From Terriglobales bacterium (lineage in GTDB: Bacteria; Acidobacteriota; Terriglobia; Bryobacterales; Bryobacteraceae), in NCBI GenBank assembly GCA_021372245.1, contig JAJFUV010000135.1, positions 1-64,000 of the forward strand: a stretch of 64,000 bases of DNA, given 5' to 3'. The number at the start of each line of letters is the position of its first letter. Position 1 is the stretch's first letter. Positions 42,881 to 52,202 of the stretch are shown here, in pieces. The position numbers and the translations under genes were made by a program. Under the pieces are notes generated by a model. That model saw only the letters and a list, made by a program, of their open reading frames with translations. It had not been told where the DNA came from and did no database searches.

Positions 42881-43945
42881 TCAGACGGCCGCTGCCTGCC
42901 AGCTTGTGATCACATGGAAGCCTCGGGTCTGGAAGCCGGTCATGGCCGTAAGCACACCGTTGACCTCCGTGATGTTGACCGCGGCCTCCACCAGACGGGC
43001 CGGCTTCAGCTTGCCCGATGCGACCATCGCCAGCATCCCGGCGTAACTGGTCATTGGGCAACCAAGACTGCCCGCAATGCGAATCTCTTTCACAACAACG
43101 AGGTCCATCGGAATGGCAATCTTGCCGGCATCTTCGATGCCTGTCATTCCGAGTTGAACGTGCCGGCCTGCCCTGGCCAGGGAAAGAATGGCGGGTATGG
43201 TCGTCGTACTGGCACCCAAAGCATCCACGGTTACCGCCGCACCGCCTTTGGTGATTTCGGTTATCTCCGCGGGCGCGTTCGGCCCTGCTTTCACGGTTGC
43301 CTCTGCTCCTTCCTCCCGCGCCATGGCCAATTTCTCATCACTGCGGCTTACAGCAATCACACGGGCGCCGATGGCGGACGCAATCTGAACCACGGACAGT
43401 CCAACGCCGCCTATACCGAACACCGCGACCCACTCGCCCGGCCGAACGGCAGCCCTGTCGACCACGCCATGGTACGCCGTCATGAAACGACATCCGAGCG
43501 CGGCGGCCGTGAACCCGTCCACACCTTCGGGCAGTCGAACCAGAGTTGAATCGGCGCTTGGCACACGCACGAGCTCGCCGTACCCGCCGTCATGATGGAC
43601 GCCGATGGCGCCGTAAGCAAAGCAGAGATTGTAGCGCCCGTTCCAGCACTCTTCGCACTTGCCGCACCCCAGGTGGAACGGTACCGTCACGCGATCGCCC
43701 CGCTTGAAGCGGGTCACTTCCTTGCCGCACTCCACGATTTCACCGCCAAATTCGTGTCCCGGTACACGCGGTAGGTTGAGTTCCATTCCGATCCAGGTCC
43801 ATTCGTGCTGCCACAGGTGCCAATCTGTCCTGCAGACTCCGCATGCTTCCGTGCGGATGATGGCATCCCCCGGTCCGGGTTCGGGGTCGGGCATGTCTTG
43901 GATTACCAACGGTTGCTTGTATTCAACAATCGCCGCAGCTTTCAT
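42881..43945 (-). CDS. Zinc-dependent alcohol dehydrogenase (MDR family)
   Basis: The 354-aa medium-chain dehydrogenase has catalytic zinc ligands in GVCRTDWHLW and GHEFGGEIVECG, structural zinc cysteines in CGKCEECWNGRYNLC, and an NAD(P)-binding Rossmann motif GIGGVGLSVVQIA. It oxidises alcohols or reduces aldehydes; the substrate is not evident. The cupin gene follows in the same direction. The upstream side opens on a stretch without recognisable genes. Confidence 0.92.
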   Translation of the reverse strand: MKAAAIVEYKQPLVIQDMPDPEPGPGDAIIRTEACGVCRTDWHLWQHEWTWIGMELNLPRVPGHEFGGEIVECGKEVTRFKRGDRVTVPFHLGCGKCEECWNGRYNLCFAYGAIGVHHDGGYGELVRVPSADSTLVRLPEGVDGFTAAALGCRFMTAYHGVVDRAAVRPGEWVAVFGIGGVGLSVVQIASAIGARVIAVSRSDEKLAMAREEGAEATVKAGPNAPAEITEITKGGAAVTVDALGASTTTIPAILSLARAGRHVQLGMTGIEDAGKIAIPMDLVVVKEIRIAGSLGCPMTSYAGMLAMVASGKLKPARLVEAAVNITEVNGVLTAMTGFQTRGFHVITSWQAAAV

Positions 43946-44597
43946 GCGCGCCTCCTCAGGTAGGCTCAGAATAACTCAAGACGCGACGTATCGGCGGAAC
44001 ATTCTGGGCTATTCCTGCTGTCTCGCCACGATGGAGTTGTCTGGCATAGGATCCCTCCACAGCCTCCGGACCAGGCTGATCATGCGCCCGGATTTGGCGT
44101 TCTCCTCCAGTCCTTCCTGCTCGTGTACTTCTCTTCTGGATATGTGCCAGCCTTGTTTCACGCCCGGTGTTACTATCCCCTGTAAGCCGGCAGGAGACAC
44201 TTTTCCTGCATCCTCCGGCGTGTGAACGCTTGTCCGGCGGCCGCGCTGGTTGCTGGCTGCATGCTTTCCGGACGTGAAAGCAATTCAAGGCCTTGAACTC
44301 CAGTGTTCGGCTTTCTCGATTTCGTGGAGGGCGATACTCTGGCCAAAGCGCGGCAAGGACTGATTTCGAGGCACCCAGGCCGATTGCCACGTGCTCTACT
44401 CTCTGCCATTGTGGCGTCCCAGCGGACGAGGGACATCCCGGTTCTAATGCTGGTCTCGCCGGTACCGGGAGTGCCCTTCACACGAACCTGCTCAGGGCAT
44501 ACGAGACTCTGGACTACCTAAAAGCAGGCCTGAAAACGCGGCCGGTGAGCTAGCCGCCGGATGATATTATTGGGCTGGCAGGAGGTAAACCGATCCG
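43946..44597. other. About 650 bp without a recognisable gene
   Basis: The stretch separates two divergently transcribed dehydrogenase genes. Open frames here are short, overlap on both strands and match no family I know. A plus-strand frame ending near 44553 (tail TNLLRAYETLDYLKAGLK) could be the eroded end of a lost gene. A 10-bp palindrome CCGGTACCGG lies near 44458. AGGAGG before 44598 is the ribosome site of the next gene. Confidence 0.4.
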
Positions 44598-45710
44598 ATG
44601 CTAAGTGTGTTCTGTTCACCAAGTCGTTATACCCAAGGGAAGGACGCCACGCAGTATCTTGGGCAGGAAATGGCGATCCTGGGTCTTGCCGGACCTGCGC
44701 TGATCGTGGCTGGCAGGTCCGCGATCGCCCTGCTTTCCGAAACCTGGGCGCGGACTCTTTCCGAGGCCGGGTATGCCTATCAGATCGCCCGTTTCGGTGG
44801 AGAGTGTTCCATCGCCGAGATAGAGCGCTTAAAGGCGGAAGCTCACCAGCAGCAAGCTAGAGTCATAGTAGGCGCAGGAGGGGGCAAGGCGCTCGATGCG
44901 GCGCGCGCGGTGGCTTCTGACATGAAACTTCCGGTGGTGAATTGTCCCACCGTCGCCTCCAGCGACGCGCCTTGCAGCGCACTCTCCATCGTTTACACCG
45001 ACGAAGGCGTTTTTCAGGAATGCCGGATTTTCCGGAAGAATCCGGACCTCGTCCTTGTGGATACCCAATTGATTGCCCGCAGTCCGGCGCGGTTGCTGGT
45101 GTCCGGAATGGGTGACGCACTCGCCACATGGTTTGAGGCGAAAACCTGCGTGGAGGGTTGCGTCCGCAATGTGAGAGGCGGTGCCTCTACTCGAAGCGCC
45201 CTGGCGTTGGCGCAGTTGTGCTACCGGACCCTTCTGGAGGACGGGGCGGACGCCCTGGCGGCAATCCACGTCCAGTCCGTGACTCCGAGTCTGGAGCGTA
45301 TCGTCGAGGCGAACACCCTTCTCTCCGGCCTCGGCTTTGAGTCGTCCGGGTTGGCGGCGGCGCACGCCGTGCACAACGGTCTGACTGCCGCGCCGGAAAC
45401 TCGCGCCTACCTTCACGGCGAGAAGGTGGCATTTGGGCTACTTGTCCAATTGATACTGGAAGGCCAACCTCACTCGGTGCTTGAGGAAGTTCTCCGTTTT
45501 TCGACCTCCATCGGGTTGCCGGTCACACTGTCCGAAATCGGGCTTGGCCAGATGACGGCCGAGGTGCTTGACCGGATTGCCGTTAGAAGCACCGTCAAAG
45601 AGGAAACGATCCATAACGAACCCTTCGAAGTCTATCCGGAGATGGTGGCGGACGCCATCCGGACAGCGGATGCGTTAGGGCGCAGGTGGCAAAGCACCTG
45701 TCCCCGCTAA
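44598..45710 (+). CDS. gldA: Iron/zinc-containing glycerol dehydrogenase-like enzyme (GldA family)
   Basis: The 370-aa protein is typical in length for the family (group III, metal-dependent). It has the NAD-binding motif VGAGGGKALDAARAVA, the substrate-binding region TVASSDAPCSALSIVY and metal-binding residues in SGMGDALATWFEAK (Asp) and later His residues (GLAAAHAVHNG, LHGEKVAFG). The predicted reaction is interconversion of glycerol and dihydroxyacetone, or a related polyol. An AGGAGG ribosome site lies about 12 bp before the ATG. Confidence 0.88.
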   Translation: MLSVFCSPSRYTQGKDATQYLGQEMAILGLAGPALIVAGRSAIALLSETWARTLSEAGYAYQIARFGGECSIAEIERLKAEAHQQQARVIVGAGGGKALDAARAVASDMKLPVVNCPTVASSDAPCSALSIVYTDEGVFQECRIFRKNPDLVLVDTQLIARSPARLLVSGMGDALATWFEAKTCVEGCVRNVRGGASTRSALALAQLCYRTLLEDGADALAAIHVQSVTPSLERIVEANTLLSGLGFESSGLAAAHAVHNGLTAAPETRAYLHGEKVAFGLLVQLILEGQPHSVLEEVLRFSTSIGLPVTLSEIGLGQMTAEVLDRIAVRSTVKEETIHNEPFEVYPEMVADAIRTADALGRRWQSTCPR

Positions 45711-45737
45711 GTTTGCGGTACAGATTGCACTGTTGGA

Positions 45738-45814
45738 TGGTGGGCGCGACAGGACTCGAACCTGTGACCTCCTGCGTGTGAAGCAGGCGCTCTAACCAAC
45801 TGAGCTACGCGCCC
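45738..45814 (-). tRNA. tRNA-Val (anticodon CAC)
   Basis: A complete cloverleaf reads on the minus strand. The acceptor stem pairs GGGCGCG with CGCGCCC, and the D arm is GCTC...GAGC. The anticodon stem pairs CCTGC with GCAGG around loop TTCACAC (anticodon CAC), and the T arm is ACAGG-TTCGAGT-CCTGT. Discriminator A is followed by an encoded CCA (45738-45740). A minus-strand TATAAT at 45881-45886 could be its -10 box, with a weak -35. Confidence 0.97.
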
Positions 45815-45892
45815 CTGATGCGGGGGGCCTCCGAACTTTGCGGCACGCGTTTGCGGCGCGTCGCCAAGTCCGAATTCGCTATTATAGCAGTA

Positions 45893-46861
45893 ATGACCCA
45901 GCGGGAAACAATAGACGCTCCCCCGGTCGCTGGGCCCAAGCTCGGATTGCTCGAAGCGAACCTCGCGCTGGCGATCCGCGGCAAGCCCGAAGTCATGCGG
46001 TTGAGCTTGGTTTGCCTGCTCGCCCGCGGCCATCTGCTCATCGAGGACGTGCCGGGCGTAGGCAAAACCACGTTGGCCCACGCGCTGGCGCAATCGGTCG
46101 CCTGTGGCTTTCATCGCCTTCAGTGCACCAGCGACATGCTGCCCAGCGACATTCTCGGCGTCACCATTTACAACGCCCACAAGCAGGACTTCGAGTTCAA
46201 GCAGGGCCCCATCTTCACGAATTTTCTGCTGGCCGACGAAATCAACCGCGCTACGCCAAAGACGCAGTCGGCGCTGCTTGAAGCCATGAACGAGCGGCAG
46301 GTTACCATCGACGGGCACTCTTACCCGCTCGCCGAGCCCTTCATGGTAATGGCCACGCAGAACCCGGTTGAACATCACGGCACATACCCGCTTCCGGAAT
46401 CGCAGCTCGACCGTTTCCTGATGCGCCTGCGCATGGGGTACCCCGATTCCGTGAGCGAGCGCGAAATCCTGCGCAATCCGGATACGCCCGGCGCTTTGAA
46501 CTTGAAGCCGGTGCTGACGGCTTCCGACGTGCTCGAACTGCAGCGGGCCGTTCACGAAGTTCGCGTGGACGATGCGATCGTCGATTACCTGATGGCGATT
46601 GTCGAACACACGCGTGCGCACGAGAGCCTGGCGCTGGGCGTCAGCCCGCGAGGTTCGCAAGCACTGTACCGGGCCGCGCAAGCGCTCGCACTAGTGGAGG
46701 GCCGCGACTACGTGATCCCGGAAGACGTCAAGCGCCTTGCCGTTCCGCTGTTCGCCCACCGCGTGGTCATCAACAGCCGGGTCGCGCTGGCGCAGCGTTC
46801 CACGGAAACCGCCGAGCGCATCCTGCAGGATATCCTCGCCCTAATCGAGGTTCCGCTCTGA
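45893..46861 (+). CDS. MoxR-family AAA+ ATPase
   Basis: The protein is 322 aa. I use ATG 45893 (MTQRETIDAP); an earlier frame start at 45818 would overlap the leader region of the tRNA. Walker A is EDVPGVGKTTLA, Walker B is LLADEINRATPKTQSALLEAM, and sensor 1 is ATQNPVEHHGTYPLPESQLDRF. MoxR proteins are chaperones that help mature or insert cofactors into partner complexes, often with a DUF58 and von Willebrand A protein encoded next. Here those partners are absent and a YchF-like GTPase gene follows after 19 bp, so the client is unclear. Confidence 0.93.
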   Translation: MTQRETIDAPPVAGPKLGLLEANLALAIRGKPEVMRLSLVCLLARGHLLIEDVPGVGKTTLAHALAQSVACGFHRLQCTSDMLPSDILGVTIYNAHKQDFEFKQGPIFTNFLLADEINRATPKTQSALLEAMNERQVTIDGHSYPLAEPFMVMATQNPVEHHGTYPLPESQLDRFLMRLRMGYPDSVSEREILRNPDTPGALNLKPVLTASDVLELQRAVHEVRVDDAIVDYLMAIVEHTRAHESLALGVSPRGSQALYRAAQALALVEGRDYVIPEDVKRLAVPLFAHRVVINSRVALAQRSTETAERILQDILALIEVPL

Positions 46862-46880
46862 GAAAGCCGAATTCCACAAC

Positions 46881-47954
46881 ATGAGAACCGCAATCATCGG
46901 CCTGCCCATGACAGGCAAGACATCCTTGTTTACCATCCTCACCGGCGTGCGTGAGACCGCGCGGATGGGAACGCTCGAAGCGCGCATGGGCATAGCCAAA
47001 GTGCCGGACGCGCGCCTGGACGCGCTGGCCGAGCTCTATCAACCGCCCAAGATCACCCACGCCACCGTTGAGTACCTCGATTTTCCTTCCATCTCGAAAG
47101 AGGCCCTGCGCGATCCGAGCTGCCTTGCCAGCCTGCGCGTCGCCGACGCCTTGGCGCACGTGGTGCGCGTGTTTGAGAGCGACACCGTGCCGCACGAGAA
47201 GGGCACCGTCGACCCGATGCGCGACATCGAAGACGTCGGCATGGAACTCATACTCAGCGACCTGGTGGTGGTCGAAAAGAGGCTGGAACGCCTGGAAAAG
47301 GACCGCAAGAAGATCAAGGACCCGGAACTGGATCACGAGGCGGCGCTGCTAGAAGAGGCCAAGGCGCTGCTCGAATCCGGCAAGCCGCTGCGCGAGATGA
47401 CGCTCAATCCAGAGCAGGAGAAGCGCCTGCGCGGGTTCCAGTTCCTTTCACAGAAGCCTGTGTTGTTCGTGCTGAATCTGGGCGAGAACGATGCGCCGCG
47501 CCTGCGCGAAGTCGAAGCCGAATACCGCAACGGACCGCTGGCCGGGCGCCAGGGGACGGCCGTCGCCGCGGTATGCGGGAAGATCGAAGCTGAACTCGCC
47601 GAACTCCCGCCCGAAGAAGTTGGCGACTACCTGGAGAGCTACGGCCTCAAAGAGTCCGGCCTGGAACGGTTGATCTCCGCCACCTACGCGCTGCTGGGCC
47701 TGATGAGCTTCCTGACGGCCGGTGAAACCGAAGTGCGCGCCTGGACCATTCCGATGAACTCCACCGCGGTGAAGGCCGCCGGAGCGATCCACACGGACTT
47801 CGAGAAGAAATTCATCCGCGCCGAAGTGGTGAATTGGAAAGCGCTGATCGAGCACGGCGGCTATCCGGGTGTGCGCGAAAAGGGCCTGCTTCGCCTGGAG
47901 GGCAAAGAGTACATCGTCAAGGACGGCGACGTCCTGGTCATCCGCCACGGGTAG
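46881..47954 (+). CDS. Divergent YchF/OLA1-like GTPase or ATPase with TGS domain
   Basis: The 357-aa protein has a P-loop GLPMTGKTSLF near the N-terminus where YchF proteins have a GxPNVGKSTLF form. It also has a coiled-coil-like insertion (about 130-190; VEKRLERLEKDRKKIKDPEL), an NLGEND segment in the position of the YchF nucleotide-specificity motif, and a C-terminal DUF933/TGS region (FLTAGETEVRAWTI, HTDFEKKFIRAEVV, GLLRLEGKEYIVKDGDVLVIR). YchF is a ribosome-associated ATPase involved in stress and translation control. The altered P-loop suggests a paralogue rather than the canonical housekeeping copy. Confidence 0.82.
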   Translation: MRTAIIGLPMTGKTSLFTILTGVRETARMGTLEARMGIAKVPDARLDALAELYQPPKITHATVEYLDFPSISKEALRDPSCLASLRVADALAHVVRVFESDTVPHEKGTVDPMRDIEDVGMELILSDLVVVEKRLERLEKDRKKIKDPELDHEAALLEEAKALLESGKPLREMTLNPEQEKRLRGFQFLSQKPVLFVLNLGENDAPRLREVEAEYRNGPLAGRQGTAVAAVCGKIEAELAELPPEEVGDYLESYGLKESGLERLISATYALLGLMSFLTAGETEVRAWTIPMNSTAVKAAGAIHTDFEKKFIRAEVVNWKALIEHGGYPGVREKGLLRLEGKEYIVKDGDVLVIRHG

Positions 47955-47955
47955 C

Positions 47956-49848
47956 CTATTCGTACTCGATCCTCACCGTGTCCACGCCTGCGAGCTTGGC
48001 CGTGAATGTTGCATAGCGGCTGCGATCCATCTCCGTCTGCGAGAACTTGACCGGCTGCCCTCCGACGATTACCGCTTTCGCGCGGCGTCCTTCAGGCAAA
48101 AGCACTCGAAACTCCGCCGACTCTCCCGAGCCTGTAAACTCCATCTCGACCCGTTTTGCCGCCTGATCCAGCGTCATGCGATACGCCGCGTAGCCGTCGC
48201 TGACGGCATAGCGCGCTATCGCTCGAACGCGCGCCGTGCCCGTCGCGACCCAGCGCGGCGCGATCTCCACCTTGCGCATTCTCGCTTCCAGGTCGTTGAT
48301 ACCGGCCAGGCCGCCTACCAGCGCGTCCACCCACTGCGCCATGCCCCAGCCAGCATAGGAGACTTCGTTGGTCGTGCGGAACCCCGGCGTCCCGTCAGGC
48401 CAATACCATACTTGCGCGCCACCTGTCCGCCGCAAGTGCCCCGCGTATTGCCGCAGGAGTTCGACACCGTAGGACTCTCGTCCGAACAGAAACGCGGAGC
48501 GGCACAACTCGCCGCCTACCCACGGCATCAGACCTCCATTGGCGTACGCGCCCTGAAGTTGATGCGGCTGTTTCCAATAACCCAGGCGATCGGGGTAGCC
48601 CGGCTGCAGGCTCCACCACGGGTAGGCGTCGCCGGTCTGCTTCCGCCGCCGCTTATACTCACCGATGATGCTGCGCGCCTGCGCGTCCGTGGCCAGGCCG
48701 CGCGTCATGGCCCAGGTGTTGCCCATGGCCAGTTGCGCGCGTTCGTCGAAGTCTCCGTGCTCGATGGTGGGGTCCAGGTGCACGTGGTGCAGGAACTTGG
48801 TACCGTCCCAGAGCAGCTCCGCCGCACGGGCGCGATACGCGCCGGCTTCCGAGGCCCAGCGCGCGGCCTGCTCGGGTTTTCCGAGCGCCTCGTACATCTT
48901 CTGCATGGCGCGGAAGGCCAGGTAATAGCCGCTCTGATCGCACGTGGCGACGACGTGGCGGCTGGTGCCGCGGTCGCGCGCGCCGTCGATGTCGTAGTCC
49001 CAGGTGTCGCAACTGTGCTGGCGTTTGACCAGCTGATTCTTTTCGTCCCAGTGCTTGGGATCGGTGCGTATGTAGTTGAGCGCGCGCTCCAGTTTCGGCA
49101 TCGCCCGTTCCAGCCAGGCGTTGTCGCCCGTGGCCTGCCAGGTCTGCCACACGCCCAGCGTCATGATGTACTCGACGTCGGATTCGAGGCCCACGCGCCA
49201 GGTGCGCCCGTCGCGCTCGATGCCGTCGGGGACCTGCCCATTCTCTTTCTGCTGTTCCAGAAAACGGTCGATGCCGCAGCTCATCTCAGTTTCCCAGTAG
49301 CGGTAAGCGGGCAGTCCGTAAATCCAGTCGCGCAGCCAGATGCCGTCGAAGTGCCACGTGTCGGCCGAGATGTAGCCGACAAAGCGGCCGCGGTTCGATT
49401 CATACTGACGCCGGCCGAGCCGCATGGCCTCGCGCGTGAACGGGTAGAGCTTGTCGAAATCCGCGTCGCCCGACTCGATGGCGGTCTCGGCCTCGAGCTG
49501 AAAGTTCAAATACCGGCTGTAGCGCTTCTCGCCGGGAAACCAAAGGTAGATGTAGTGCGCGCCCAGCGGACCACCGGCCATGAAACTGGTCTCGCCGCGG
49601 TTATTCGTCAGCGCGGCCCCGGCTTCGAAGTAGATGCGCTGGTTCGGGTCCGCGACTTTGATGCGGCACGCGGCATCACCCTTGGCGCGTCCTTCGATGT
49701 GTACCGTGACTTTGTCGAGCGGACGGTAGACGCGAGCGTCCGTAGTCAATCGCCCATAGGCGCCTTCGGTAGCGGCGGGTTGTACTTTCGCGTGCGAGAC
49801 GGTCAGGAAGACGGTGACCAAACCAACGGCAAATCGAAACATGAACAC
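47956..49848 (-). CDS. Secreted six-hairpin glycosidase-like protein
   Basis: The 630-aa protein has an N-terminal signal peptide (MFMFRFAVGLVTVFLTVSHA). A beta-rich N-terminal domain (about 25-130) is followed by an alpha/alpha barrel-like region (about 135-520) with repeated Trp/Tyr-rich helices (GIWLRDWIYGLPAYRYW, DTWDYDIDGARDRGTS, GGLMPWVGGELCRSAF). A C-terminal beta domain closes it. The fold resembles glycoside hydrolases of the six-hairpin superfamily; the exact family and sugar are not clear. Acidic residues in LRDW and TWDYDIDG are catalytic candidates. It begins 3 bp after lnt in the same direction. Confidence 0.75.
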   Translation of the reverse strand: MFMFRFAVGLVTVFLTVSHAKVQPAATEGAYGRLTTDARVYRPLDKVTVHIEGRAKGDAACRIKVADPNQRIYFEAGAALTNNRGETSFMAGGPLGAHYIYLWFPGEKRYSRYLNFQLEAETAIESGDADFDKLYPFTREAMRLGRRQYESNRGRFVGYISADTWHFDGIWLRDWIYGLPAYRYWETEMSCGIDRFLEQQKENGQVPDGIERDGRTWRVGLESDVEYIMTLGVWQTWQATGDNAWLERAMPKLERALNYIRTDPKHWDEKNQLVKRQHSCDTWDYDIDGARDRGTSRHVVATCDQSGYYLAFRAMQKMYEALGKPEQAARWASEAGAYRARAAELLWDGTKFLHHVHLDPTIEHGDFDERAQLAMGNTWAMTRGLATDAQARSIIGEYKRRRKQTGDAYPWWSLQPGYPDRLGYWKQPHQLQGAYANGGLMPWVGGELCRSAFLFGRESYGVELLRQYAGHLRRTGGAQVWYWPDGTPGFRTTNEVSYAGWGMAQWVDALVGGLAGINDLEARMRKVEIAPRWVATGTARVRAIARYAVSDGYAAYRMTLDQAAKRVEMEFTGSGESAEFRVLLPEGRRAKAVIVGGQPVKFSQTEMDRSRYATFTAKLAGVDTVRIEYE

Positions 49849-49851
49849 ATT

Positions 49852-51327
49852 CTATCGGGGCCGGCGGTAGCGCGGGATCTGGCGCTCGATAATGGCGGTA
49901 GCAGCCACCAGTGCGCAGAGCCATATGAACCAATCGCCATGCTGCGTGTAGAAGGTCCGCGCGCTCACATACGAGTAGCTTGTCCGCGCGCTGAGTTCGG
50001 CGTATGGCGGCAGTTGGTGGACGATGCGCCCTGCCGGATCGACAGTCGCGGTGATGCCGTCGTTCGTGGCCCGCAGGAGCCAGCGCCGGTTCTCCGCAGC
50101 ACGCATACGCACCAGGATCAGGTGCTGCTCGCGCGCGGCGCTCCGCCCGAAGTACCCGTCGTTGGAGAGGTTGACCAGCAGCTCCGCTCCCTGGGCCGGA
50201 AATTTCCGCACCAGGTATGGGAAAGCCGATTCGTAGCAGATGAAAACGCCGGTGGCGCGGCCCGCGGCGCGCAGGACCGTCAGCTTCTCGCCGGGTGTAA
50301 AGTCGCCCGCTTCCTGCGTGATGCGGTTGACCCAATTGAAGAACGGGGGAACGTACTCGCCGAACGGCACCAGATACAGCTTGTCGTAGCGGCCTGCCAG
50401 GTTGCCGCGCTCGTCCACCAGGATCGCCGAGTTAAGCGGCGCTCCGGCCTCGGTGTGCGCCACCACGCCTAAGAGCACGCTCGTGCCGGTCGTCCGCGTC
50501 AGGTTCGTCACCAGTTCGCGCGCCCGTGCGTCCTCCTGGTAGTAGATCGGCATGGGCATTTCGGGCCACAGGATCAGGCGGGGCCGCGCCTGTCCCGCCG
50601 CCAGCGCGCTGCGTAAGCTCAACGTCGCCAGACGCTGCTGCGCTTCGTAGACCGAGTCCGTCGTCCAGCGTTCCGTCGTGGAAAGGTTCGGCTGCACAAT
50701 TACCGCGTCCTGGTTTCCGGGCACGGGTTCCGGAAGCGGCGGCAGTAGAAAGGCCAGCGGCGCGGCCAGGATCCAGGCCAGTTCCTTACGGCTCCGCCGG
50801 AGCGCGACCAGCGCGATAGCCACGTTCATGGCCGCCACCAGGAACGACACGCCGTAGACGCCGGTGTATGGCGCCAGACGCATCGGTACGCCCATATCGA
50901 CGGCCGCGTCGCCCAGCGTGAGCCAGGCGAATCCCAACGGTCCGTGTAAGCGCTCCACCACCACCCACAACGCCGCCACCACGGGGATGGCGTACCAACG
51001 GCGGATGGCGGTTCCGGCCAGCCATGCGAACGCGCCCATGTGCAGCGCTTTCGCCAGGACGAACAGGCTGAAGGCGCCGTAACTGCCCAACACGCCCATC
51101 TCGCCGTGCACTTCGAGAACCCAGCGGATCCAGTAGCACACTCCCGCCCAGTAGACGAGCCCGGTCACGTACCCCCACAGGAATCGCAGGGCCGGGCGGT
51201 CCTCACGCGCCACGGCTACCAGCAGCGGCGCCAGGGCGAAGGGCGCCAACGCGGTCCAGCCGGGACTCGGATACAGCGACACCAGCAACGCGCCGGCTGC
51301 CAGTGAAAGAAGTAAGTTCAGAATCAT
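49852..51327 (-). CDS. lnt: Apolipoprotein N-acyltransferase
   Basis: The 491-aa membrane enzyme N-acylates the N-terminal Cys of lipoproteins. I prefer ATG 51327, which overlaps the lipA stop (ATGA), over GTG 51336. The first ~190 residues hold about six to seven membrane helices and the rest is a nitrilase-like domain with the Glu-Lys-Cys triad: LWPEMPMPIYY (Glu), GRYDKLYLVPFGEYVP (Lys) and FICYESAFPYLV (Cys). A membrane helix lies at the C-terminus. The presence of Lnt fits a diderm organism. Confidence 0.94.
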   Translation of the reverse strand: MILNLLLSLAAGALLVSLYPSPGWTALAPFALAPLLVAVAREDRPALRFLWGYVTGLVYWAGVCYWIRWVLEVHGEMGVLGSYGAFSLFVLAKALHMGAFAWLAGTAIRRWYAIPVVAALWVVVERLHGPLGFAWLTLGDAAVDMGVPMRLAPYTGVYGVSFLVAAMNVAIALVALRRSRKELAWILAAPLAFLLPPLPEPVPGNQDAVIVQPNLSTTERWTTDSVYEAQQRLATLSLRSALAAGQARPRLILWPEMPMPIYYQEDARARELVTNLTRTTGTSVLLGVVAHTEAGAPLNSAILVDERGNLAGRYDKLYLVPFGEYVPPFFNWVNRITQEAGDFTPGEKLTVLRAAGRATGVFICYESAFPYLVRKFPAQGAELLVNLSNDGYFGRSAAREQHLILVRMRAAENRRWLLRATNDGITATVDPAGRIVHQLPPYAELSARTSYSYVSARTFYTQHGDWFIWLCALVAATAIIERQIPRYRRPR

Positions 51328-52199
51328 GGTTGACACGCCCTTGTGAACACGTCATCCGCCATATAGGAACTGCGCACCAGCGGACCGCTGAACACCATTT
51401 TGAACCCCAGGCGCTCGCCGGCGGCGCGATAGGCGTCGAACTGCGCCGGGGTGACGTATTCCGCGACGGGCAGGTTATGCCGGGTGGGGCGCAGGTATTG
51501 GCCGATGGTCACCGCATCCACGCCGGCTTGGCGCAAATCCGCGAGCGTCTGCTCAACTTCGGCGCCCGATTCGCCGAGGCCCACCATCAGGCCGGACTTC
51601 ACGATGGCCTCGGGACGATATTCGCGCGCGAAGCGCAGCACTTCGAGCGACCGGGCGTAGCCGGCCTGGGGGCGGACGCGCGGGTACATGCGCGGCACCG
51701 TCTCGATGTTGTGGTTGAAGACGTCGGGCGAGGAGTCCAGTACCTCGCGGATGGCGGCACGGTCACCCTGGAAGTCCGGCGTCAGGATTTCGATGCGTGC
51801 TTCCGGCAGCGCGGCGCGAACCGCTCGCACCGTGCGGGCGAAGTGCGCGGCGCCGCCGTCACCCAGGTCGTCGCGCGTCACGCTGGTGATCACCACGTAG
51901 CGCAAGCCGAGTTTCGCGGCCATACTCGCGACCTCGGTGGGTTCGTCGGGATCGGGTGGAAGCTGTCCGCCTCCGGCACCCTTAGGGACCGAGCAGAAAC
52001 CGCAGCCGCGCGTGCATAGATTGCCCAGAATCAGGAACGTCGCGGTGCCGCGATGAAAACACTCGTGTATGTTGGGGCAGCGGGCCGATTCACATACGGT
52101 GTGCAGTCCCCGCACGCGCAGACCACTCTTTAGGACGTGCAGCGATTCATGATGCGCGGCGCGCTTCTGTACCCATTCCGGCAGACGGACCGGCGTCAC
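51324..52199 (-). CDS. lipA: Lipoyl synthase
   Basis: This is a radical-SAM enzyme of 291 aa that inserts two sulfurs into octanoyl groups on lipoyl domains. It shows the auxiliary-cluster motif CESARCPNIHECF and the radical-SAM motif CTRGCGFC, both close to the consensus, plus GQYLRPTRHNLPV near the C-terminus. No lipB or lipoyl-dependent enzyme gene is nearby. It is coupled to lnt by a 4-bp overlap and follows the SPOR-protein gene by 3 bp. Confidence 0.96.
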   Translation of the reverse strand: MTPVRLPEWVQKRAAHHESLHVLKSGLRVRGLHTVCESARCPNIHECFHRGTATFLILGNLCTRGCGFCSVPKGAGGGQLPPDPDEPTEVASMAAKLGLRYVVITSVTRDDLGDGGAAHFARTVRAVRAALPEARIEILTPDFQGDRAAIREVLDSSPDVFNHNIETVPRMYPRVRPQAGYARSLEVLRFAREYRPEAIVKSGLMVGLGESGAEVEQTLADLRQAGVDAVTIGQYLRPTRHNLPVAEYVTPAQFDAYRAAGERLGFKMVFSGPLVRSSYMADDVFTRACQP

Positions 52200-52202
52200 G
52201 GA

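Noticed and set aside
47869-50472. Very long open frame (867 codons) on the plus strand
   Set aside because: It lies antisense to the glycosidase and lnt genes, both with clear motifs. Its translation is Arg/Val/Ala-rich without domains, a shadow caused by GC-rich codon use.
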